Assembly: GCA_964574395.1 (NCBI GenBank)
Contig: CAZNNL010000057.1
Coordinates: forward strand, 1 to 11,350
Reading direction: 5' to 3'
Origin: JAXGQD01 sp964574395
Lineage (GTDB): Bacteria > Bacillota > Clostridia > Saccharofermentanales > Fastidiosipilaceae
Length of the DNA: 11,350 bases
Part shown: one piece after another, positions 6,271-11,350 of the stretch
Layout: each line of letters begins with the position of its first letter
Numbering within the stretch: position 1 is the stretch's first letter
The notes under the pieces: model-generated
Databases searched by the model: none
Seen by the model: the letters and a program-made list of their open reading frames with translations, nothing else
What the model was told of the DNA's origin: nothing
Position numbers and translations under genes: made by a program

Positions 6271-7593
6271 GTGGAATATGAAATCATCTGGGATAAGACA
6301 CTTGAGTTTATCAAGAATACCGTTTCAAGCGTAGATTACAACACTGTTTTCAAGCCTTTGAAGCCTGTGGAGGTGGATGGGGCGTATTTACTCTTGGAAT
6401 GTCAAGATAGCATTCACCTCTCTTTTAGCGAGAAAAGTAGAAAAACTGTGGAAGATGCTTTGAAAAATGCTTCGCCGTCGCGCTTGATGGTGCGTTTCGT
6501 TTTGCCAAAGAAAAGAATACGTAAAGTTGCTGCGCCTAAAGAGGAAGAAAGTGTAAGTAATCTCAATCCCTCTCTGAATTTTGATAATTTCGTCGTCGGT
6601 ACCGGTAACAACTTCGCTTATAACGTGTGTTTTTCGGTCGCCAAATTGCCAGAATCCAACAATAAGTCGAAGAATATGTTTAATCCGCTCTTTCTTTATG
6701 GTGGTTCAGGTCTTGGCAAAACCCACCTCCTCCAAGCAATCGGCAACGAAATCGTCGACCTCCACCCCGAAAAACGTGTCGTTTACACCCAGTGCGAAAC
6801 TTTTCTGAACGAGTTCATCTCCTCCCTATCCTCAAAATCCTTTGAGCCATTCAGAAAAAAATACCGCAACTGTGATTTTCTCCTCATTGACGACATTCAA
6901 TTTCTCGAAAACAAAGAAGGAACACAGGAAGAATTTTTCCACACCTTTAATGCGCTTTACGAACGTGGCAGTCAGATTGTCATGACTTGTGATAAGCCAC
7001 CGACACAGCTCAATTCGCTGGAAAAGCGCCTAATAACCCGTTTCTCTAGCGGCGTGCTGGTTGATATTCAAGCCCCAGACTACGAGACACGTGTCGCAAT
7101 TTTGAGAAATATGGCTAGTTCTAATCACATCGAATTTCCCGATGATGTCATCGACTACATCGCCAGCAATATTTCTTCCAATGTGCGCGAACTAGAGGGT
7201 GCTTTCAAGAAGGTGCTCGCCTATACGCAACTGCAGGGTGAAGTAACGCTCAGCATGACGCAGCAGGTTTTGCAGGACATGATCCACCCCCAAGGCGCTA
7301 AAAAAGTGACACCTGAAACAATCATGAACGTGATTAGTGCCTACTACAACATCTCCGTTGACGACATTATGTCACCTCGCCGCGACAAAAATATCGCTTA
7401 CCCACGCATGATGGCCATGTACTTTTTTAGAAATATCCTCGATATGACTTTAGGGAAAATTTCAGAATATTTTGGCAAAAAAGACCACACCACCGCGAGA
7501 AGCGCTTGTAAAAAAATTGATACAATAGTAAAAGATAAAGAAGTCCCTTTCTGTGACGAAATTGAAGAACTTAGAAAGCGCATTTCTATGTAA
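6271..7593 (+). CDS. dnaA: Chromosomal replication initiator protein DnaA
   Basis: DnaA is the AAA+ ATPase that binds DnaA boxes, opens oriC and recruits the replicative helicase. I start it at the GTG 6271 (440 aa), because domain I begins at EYEIIWDKTLEFIKNTVS and AAGGGGG lies 11 bp upstream. A TTG at 6229 would add 14 residues and has no such support. Domain I is about 1-80, and the domain II linker is only about 20 residues. Domain III has Walker A GGSGLGKT (144-151), Walker B LLIDD (204-208), a sensor I region VMTCDKPP (237-244), an Arg-finger region RLITRFSSG (253-261) and a sensor II motif NVRELEG (304-310). Domain IV carries the signature FGKKDHTTARSACKKI (401-416). The usual form is GGRDHTTVLHA, so the residues after DHTT are atypical. 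The protein is complete, and the cluster of boxes downstream fits an active initiator. Confidence 0.97.
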   Translation: MEYEIIWDKTLEFIKNTVSSVDYNTVFKPLKPVEVDGAYLLLECQDSIHLSFSEKSRKTVEDALKNASPSRLMVRFVLPKKRIRKVAAPKEEESVSNLNPSLNFDNFVVGTGNNFAYNVCFSVAKLPESNNKSKNMFNPLFLYGGSGLGKTHLLQAIGNEIVDLHPEKRVVYTQCETFLNEFISSLSSKSFEPFRKKYRNCDFLLIDDIQFLENKEGTQEEFFHTFNALYERGSQIVMTCDKPPTQLNSLEKRLITRFSSGVLVDIQAPDYETRVAILRNMASSNHIEFPDDVIDYIASNISSNVRELEGAFKKVLAYTQLQGEVTLSMTQQVLQDMIHPQGAKKVTPETIMNVISAYYNISVDDIMSPRRDKNIAYPRMMAMYFFRNILDMTLGKISEYFGKKDHTTARSACKKIDTIVKDKEVPFCDEIEELRKRISM

Positions 7594-7900
7594 AATACTA
7601 AGGACAAGTGCTCTGCTTCAGCTCATGTACTTGTCCACAAAAAATAGTGTTTATGTGTGTAAAACAGTTGTGTATAAGAAGTGATTAAGTTTTTATCCAC
7701 AATAACAACAAAGTAAACACAAAATTAGAACCACAAAAAGCAGGGCTTAAACACATACAGAAAACGTGATGAAGCATGGTAACAGCAGTTTTGCAGACTT
7801 AGACACATTATGAACAGACCATATTAATACGACTACTAAATAGACTTTATATTACAAGCATCGACCACAGCACCGCTGTAAAGAAAAAAGGAGAACAATA
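7594..7900. other. Probable replication origin (oriC) with a DnaA-box cluster
   Basis: Two perfect matches to TTATNCACA occur here: TTATACACA on the minus strand (7669-7677) and TTATCCACA on the plus strand (7693-7701). Four sites with one mismatch accompany them: TTGTCCACA (7631-7639), TTACACACA on minus (7654-7662), TTAAACACA (7747-7755) and TTAGACACA (7799-7807). Bases 7808-7860 are 74% AT and follow the last box. They contain CTACTA (7833-7838), reminiscent of the DnaA-trio elements of Bacillus subtilis, and form the candidate unwinding element. The dnaA-dnaN gap is the known position of the unwinding part of oriC in many Bacillota. The strand switch of genes at the pepF/dnaA boundary agrees. 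A second part of the origin could lie upstream of dnaA, where one box-like site is seen. Confidence 0.8.
7602..7636. repeat. Hairpin after dnaA that overlaps a DnaA box
   Basis: GGACAAGT (7602-7609) pairs perfectly with ACTTGTCC (7629-7636). The stem can extend inward by a G-T pair and a C-G pair, and the 19-base loop contains a small GCT/AGC stem. It starts nine bases after the dnaA stop codon, but no T run follows on the plus strand, so it is a poor intrinsic terminator. Its right arm forms the first six bases of the box TTGTCCACA, so the cruciform or RNA hairpin and DnaA binding at that site could exclude each other. Confidence 0.5.
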
Positions 7901-9016
7901 ATGAAATTTATTTGTGCAAAGAACGATTTACAAGAAGCAGTCAACAGTTGTCTGCGTGCTGTATCTCCACGTTCAACCATGGCCATACTGGAAGGTATTT
8001 TAATCGAGGCCGATAAAGAACTTGTTCTCACCGGATACGATACCCAAATTGGTATACGTGTCAGCTGCATGGCAGAAGTTACAAATCCAGGAAGACTAGT
8101 GATTAATGCCAAACTCATTAGTGAAGTCGTGCGCAAACTACCTGATGGCATGGTTGTTTTTAACCAAAAACAAGACGGACTGATTGAACTTAGTGCTGGC
8201 AGAAGCTCCTTTAAACTTAAAGTTATGGAAGCCGATGCTTTCCCAAAAATTACAGATGTGGATACTGAAAAGGCAGAAAAGCTTTTTATTAAACAGGCTG
8301 TTTTGAAAGACATGATTAATAAGACCGTTTTTGCTGTCAGTACGGATTCTGCCAGACCAAATCTAAATGGAGCCTTACTCAGCTGTACTGCTGACAAAGC
8401 TTCTATGGTTGCTATCGATGGTTTTCGATTGGCTCTTTATACTGTTGAACGTGACGAAGAAACGGAAGCATGGCCTACGAGTAAATTTATTATTCATGGC
8501 AAAACCCTCCGCGAACTCGTTTCCCTTCTGAAAGACAAAGATGTCGTCTCAGTCTATGCCGGTGCCAACAACATTATGTTTGATATGGGTAACGTTCGCC
8601 TTAATTCGGGTTTAATCCAAGGCGATTTCATGGACCATACGAAAATTTTGCCAAAAAGCAGCCAAAGTGTTTTACATCTTGAAACACGTGAATTACTTAA
8701 TGCTTTTGAAAGAGCATTCTTAATGGTTTCCTTAGAAAATAATCGCTTCCCTGTGACGCTTCAGACTTTAGACGACGAAAGCCTTCAAATCAGCATAGAT
8801 TCTGTTCGTGGTAGCTTTAATGAAGAACTAAAAGTTAGTTTAGATGGTGAGGCTATTTCATCTGACTTTAATCCAAAATTGATGATGGATGCGCTAAAAG
8901 CCATTGATGATGAGCGCATTAAGCTGAACTTCACAGGCTCTGTTGGTCCTTGTGTCATAGAGCCAGAGGAAGGTGATGGTTTTGCCTACCTTATCCTCCC
9001 CTTAAGGAAATTTTGA
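7901..9016 (+). CDS. dnaN: DNA polymerase III beta subunit (sliding clamp)
   Basis: This is the ring-shaped homodimeric clamp that encircles DNA and tethers the replicative polymerase and repair enzymes. At 371 residues it has the normal family length, made of three similar domains (about 1-120, 125-250, 250-371). Recognisable motifs are MKFICAKNDLQEAV at the start, ARPNLNGALL (151-160), VAIDGFRLAL (170-179) and the C-terminal YLILPLRKF, which forms part of the peptide-binding pocket. The ATG is preceded by AAAAGGAG at 7 bp. It follows dnaA after 307 bp of origin sequence and sits 30 bp before recF, so the two are probably co-transcribed. The dnaA-dnaN gap may hold an additional dnaN promoter, but I found no clear hexamer pair. 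Confidence 0.97.
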   Translation: MKFICAKNDLQEAVNSCLRAVSPRSTMAILEGILIEADKELVLTGYDTQIGIRVSCMAEVTNPGRLVINAKLISEVVRKLPDGMVVFNQKQDGLIELSAGRSSFKLKVMEADAFPKITDVDTEKAEKLFIKQAVLKDMINKTVFAVSTDSARPNLNGALLSCTADKASMVAIDGFRLALYTVERDEETEAWPTSKFIIHGKTLRELVSLLKDKDVVSVYAGANNIMFDMGNVRLNSGLIQGDFMDHTKILPKSSQSVLHLETRELLNAFERAFLMVSLENNRFPVTLQTLDDESLQISIDSVRGSFNEELKVSLDGEAISSDFNPKLMMDALKAIDDERIKLNFTGSVGPCVIEPEEGDGFAYLILPLRKF

Positions 9017-9046
9017 TTACGGCCTTGGCCTTAGACAGAGGCATGT

Positions 9047-10231
9047 ATGGAAGTTCGTAAACTTACGCTGCAGCAATTTCGTAATTATGAAAGCTGCAGT
9101 TTAGAGTTTTGTCCCGGAGTTAATGTGATAACCGGTGAAAACGGTCAAGGAAAAACGACGCTTTTAGAAGCCATTTTTCTTTGTACTTGTGCGCGTTCGC
9201 ATAAGACTTCTAAGGACAAAGAACTTATCCACTACGATACGAGTGAGTATAAAGTTGAATTAGAATTTGTTGCCAATCCAAGTCTCAATGATTTTTCAGA
9301 AACCTTGGAAATAGGCTATTACGAAGCAATTGCTGGGTATGCAGAACGCAGTCGTAATACACGTATTATTAAATATAACGGTGTGAAACTTGATCGAGTT
9401 GCCGAAATGATGGGACTTTTTAATGCCGTTATTTTTGCACCGGAAGACATCATGCTTATTAAAGAGGGTCCACAGGGACGTAGGCGTTTTTTAGACCTTT
9501 TGATTTCACAAGTTAATCGTCACTACTTCTCTTCCCTGCAGTTATACGGCAGCGTACTTTTACAACGCAATCGTTTATTAAAATTGATGAAAGAGCGTGG
9601 AGGTGCTGGACAGGACGAGCATTTGGCCAGACAGCTCTCCGTGTGGAATGAACAACTCATAACACATGCTTCTGAAATTATTTTACAACGCTTAAAATAT
9701 GCAGCAATGCTGGCAAAACACGCAGCAAATTTTCATAATCAGATTTCCTCAGGCTCTGAAAACATGCTCTTACGCTATGAAACACTTTCTGGCTTGACTG
9801 CTGAGAGCAGTCTTGAAGACATTGCCAATAGATATGGCGAGATTTTATTACGACATGAATCCGAAGATATTTTTAGAGGCTCAACTTCTGTTGGACCCCA
9901 TCGCGATGATATAAGTCTTAAGATGGATGGTAAATCACTTCGCTCTTTCGGTTCTCAAGGCCAACAACGCACTGCTGTCTTGTCGTTGAAGCTGGCGGAG
10001 TTGGAATTGTTGAAAGAATTTACCGGACAAACGCCCGTTCTTTTGCTTGACGATGTTCTTCCAGAACTAGACGAAAATCGACGTTTGAGCCTTGTCAACA
10101 GTCTCAAAGACGCCCAGGTATTCATCACTTGCACAGACATCGATGAAGTGCACGAAAAGCTACGCAGTCTCCTTGCCGATAAAGGCAGCCGAACCTATAT
10201 TGTGAGCAACAACCAAGTGACGGCTGTTTAG
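9047..10231 (+). CDS. recF: DNA replication and repair protein RecF
   Basis: RecF is an ABC-type/SMC-like ATPase that, with RecO and RecR, loads RecA at single-strand gaps and stalled forks. The 394 residues include Walker A GENGQGKTT (30-38) after the typical start LTLQQFRNYES, the RecF-specific stretch FNAVIFAPEDIMLIKEGPQG, the ABC signature SQGQQRTAVLSLKLAE (303-318) and Walker B VLLLDDVLPELD (331-342). It is slightly longer than the usual 360-375 residues because of a hydrophilic C-terminal end. The ATG at 9047 has AGAGG 5 bp upstream. An overlapping ATG at 9043 is in another frame. It follows dnaN closely, without the S4-domain yaaA/rlbA gene often found between them, and is followed by a gene-free stretch instead of gyrB. 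Confidence 0.96.
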   Translation: MEVRKLTLQQFRNYESCSLEFCPGVNVITGENGQGKTTLLEAIFLCTCARSHKTSKDKELIHYDTSEYKVELEFVANPSLNDFSETLEIGYYEAIAGYAERSRNTRIIKYNGVKLDRVAEMMGLFNAVIFAPEDIMLIKEGPQGRRRFLDLLISQVNRHYFSSLQLYGSVLLQRNRLLKLMKERGGAGQDEHLARQLSVWNEQLITHASEIILQRLKYAAMLAKHAANFHNQISSGSENMLLRYETLSGLTAESSLEDIANRYGEILLRHESEDIFRGSTSVGPHRDDISLKMDGKSLRSFGSQGQQRTAVLSLKLAELELLKEFTGQTPVLLLDDVLPELDENRRLSLVNSLKDAQVFITCTDIDEVHEKLRSLLADKGSRTYIVSNNQVTAV

Positions 10232-10255
10232 GGGTGTTTTTTGAAAACTCCGCTG

Positions 10256-10471
10256 AAATTGGCAAAAAAGCAGCTTGTATGCCGGTTTCCAGCCCAAAAC
10301 ACAGTTTTACTCGAAAAAATTGTCAAAAAAACAACTTGTATGTCTGTTGAGGCCCTCAAAAGCTATATTTCCGCTCGATATCTTCGTACAAGCTGTTATT
10401 TTGACAATATTTTAAGGGATTTGGGCTGTTTTCTAAATTTTTCTTCGCACAGGTTGTATTTTTGCCAATAT
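10256..10471. repeat. 216-bp nested imperfect inverted repeat downstream of recF
   Basis: A motif of about 27 bp (form AAATTGKCAAAAAAR followed by CARCTTGTATG) occurs four times. It is direct at 10256-10282 and 10317-10343, and inverted at 10385-10411 and 10446-10471. Both pairs have a 61-bp period. The two direct copies match at 23 of 27 positions. Copies 1 and 4 share TTGGCAAAA, and copies 2 and 3 share TTGTCAAAA, so the outer and inner copies pair with each other. CAGCCCAAA (10290-10298) in the left arm is mirrored by TTTGGGCTG (10420-10428) in the right arm. The whole is two arms of about 88 bp around a 41-bp centre, and the centre is flanked by a small TTGAG/CTCAA stem. It could be a MITE remnant, a structured RNA or an elaborate recF terminator. 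A 78-codon open frame across it has no recognisable domain and follows the repeat. Confidence 0.82.
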
Positions 10472-10692
10472 TATTGAGATTTTTAAGATTTATTGTTCGC
10501 AGAAAATCTATTACCAATACTCCATTATATATTAATCGTTCCAAAAATAACTACCCATTTAGCAGGTATTTCAGATTGAATCAGTCTACTAAAATTAAGC
10601 TGTATGAAAGTGTCCACGTCAGTCTATTATCGTTATTTCAGAACTTGGGTACTTATTTTTAGAATTTGCGCACTTAAAATTGGAGGGCTTTT
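10472..10692. other. AT-rich leader upstream of the DUF4428-type gene
   Basis: No gene with a ribosome binding site and recognisable product is visible here. The stretch is AT-rich and must contain the promoter of the gene at 10693 unless that gene is read from recF, but no well-spaced hexamer pair stands out. The last bases carry GGAGGG (10682-10687), the ribosome binding site of the next gene. Confidence 0.4.
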
Positions 10693-11350
10693 ATGGGACT
10701 GTTTGATAAAAAAACTTGTGATCTCTGTGGAAAAAAATATGGTCTATTGGGCGGAAAAAAGCTTGAAGATGGTCTTATATGTAAAGATTGTCTAAAAGAT
10801 GCAAGTCCTTGGTTGGGTTCTGCTAAACAACAGAGTGTTGATGATATGAAACGTCATTTAGCATATCGTGAAGGGAATCAGAAAGCCTTGGAGGGGTTTT
10901 TGCCAAACCGCTCTATAGGTTCAGATATGAAAATATTTGTCGATGATCGCCAAGGTCTTTTCGCCTTAGCACGTGGTGACTATAGCAAGATTAACGCGGA
11001 TTTATTGCGTTTCGACCAGCTATTATCCATTAATTTTAGAGTAGATGAAACGCGACAAGATTTGTCGGACAATGAAAAGAAAAACCAAAGTGCTCCAGTC
11101 GGTCAAGCACTCGGATCTATGGGCTATAACCAACAAGGACTTAATCAACTAGAGTTTGCCTTAGGCTTAACACCTGGTCTTGACCAAAATGGCAGAGCAT
11201 GTGATGAGCGGAACTACAAATACAGCTATCGTTTTGATTTTACATTAGATATTAATCATGAGTGGATTAATCAAATCCGTTTTAATATTAGCGACGGTTT
11301 TAGTAAAAATCGCCATTCGAGTGAATTCCAAAGTGCTGCTAGCACCGCTA
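10693..11350 (+). CDS. DUF4428-type zinc-ribbon protein (partial, runs off the right edge)
   Basis: An open frame of 219 codons starts at the ATG 10693 with GGAGGG 5 bp upstream and has no stop before the window ends, so the C-terminus is unknown. The N-terminus has two Cys pairs, Cys9/Cys12 (CDLC) and Cys30/Cys33 (CKDC), around the sequence GKKYGLLGGKKLEDGLI. This is the pattern of the DUF4428 zinc ribbon found at the start of many uncharacterised Bacillota proteins. Residues about 34-72 are a charged, helical-looking link. Residues about 75-210 are predicted beta-rich, with two parts separated by a Gln/Asn/Gly-rich loop (about 130-155), and they match no family I recognise. There is no signal peptide or membrane segment in the visible part, so it is likely cytoplasmic. 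The function is unknown. Its position next to recF does not by itself indicate a replication role. Confidence 0.8.
   Translation, partial: MGLFDKKTCDLCGKKYGLLGGKKLEDGLICKDCLKDASPWLGSAKQQSVDDMKRHLAYREGNQKALEGFLPNRSIGSDMKIFVDDRQGLFALARGDYSKINADLLRFDQLLSINFRVDETRQDLSDNEKKNQSAPVGQALGSMGYNQQGLNQLEFALGLTPGLDQNGRACDERNYKYSYRFDFTLDINHEWINQIRFNISDGFSKNRHSSEFQSAASTA

Noticed and set aside
7852..8397. 181-codon minus-strand open frame opposite dnaN
   Set aside because: It lies antisense to a clearly conserved sliding-clamp gene, has a low-complexity Ser/Leu composition and shows no domain.
10256..10343. Two 27-bp direct repeats with a 34-bp gap, like a minimal CRISPR
   Set aside because: The repeats are imperfect, further copies are inverted, and the gap sequence itself is mirrored in the other arm. 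This is a nested palindrome, not repeat-spacer units, and no cas gene is present.
10241..10477. 78-codon plus-strand open frame after recF
   Set aside because: Its sequence follows the inverted-repeat copies, its start has no convincing ribosome binding site and the Cys/Phe-rich end has no family resemblance.

Overview
The window spans a chromosomal replication origin of a low-to-moderate GC Gram-positive bacterium. A Clostridia-like member of the Bacillota is my best guess. Evidence for this is the dnaA-dnaN-recF order, strong AGGAGG-type ribosome binding sites, a sortase-type (IPRTG) surface protein, a BspA-like leucine-rich-repeat adhesin and a PepF oligopeptidase. I cannot name the species. 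Genes left of about 5975 lie on the minus strand and genes right of 6271 on the plus strand, as expected when replication leaves in both directions from an origin near dnaA.

Left part (1-4100): two cell-surface protein genes on the minus strand. The first (46-2115) is a secreted BspA-like LRR adhesin. It is split by a single in-frame TAA just after its signal peptide region, and its C-terminus ends abruptly at a TGA with no anchor, so it looks like a decayed or switched-off gene. The second (2995-3795) is an intact 266-residue wall-anchored protein with a signal peptide, an acidic Pro/Ala/Glu linker, a Cna-B/SpaA-like beta domain and an IPRTG sorting signal. Between them lie a terminator hairpin and a tandem array of four 102-bp units, each containing a 79-bp imperfect palindrome.

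Middle (4101-7900): pepF (M3 oligoendopeptidase F with an unusual lysine-rich N-terminal tail) is divergent from dnaA. The dnaA leader has a good sigma-A-type promoter, an upstream DnaA-box-like site and a 20-bp near-perfect palindrome. The dnaA-dnaN gap holds six DnaA boxes in both orientations, a hairpin that overlaps one of them, and a 74% AT stretch. It is the likely oriC.

Right part (7901-11350): dnaN (sliding clamp) is followed 30 bp later by recF, with no S4-domain yaaA/rlbA gene between them. Instead of gyrB, recF is followed by a 461-bp gene-free stretch with a 216-bp nested inverted repeat. After it comes a DUF4428-type zinc-ribbon gene that runs off the right edge.

DnaA loads at oriC, the clamp made by dnaN tethers the polymerase, and RecF works with the clamp and replication forks in gap repair. 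The surface genes and pepF are functionally unrelated neighbours. I see no defence system, insertion sequence, tRNA or rRNA. The most unusual items are the two repeat structures, the split adhesin, the dnaA leader palindrome and the atypical DnaA DNA-recognition signature.
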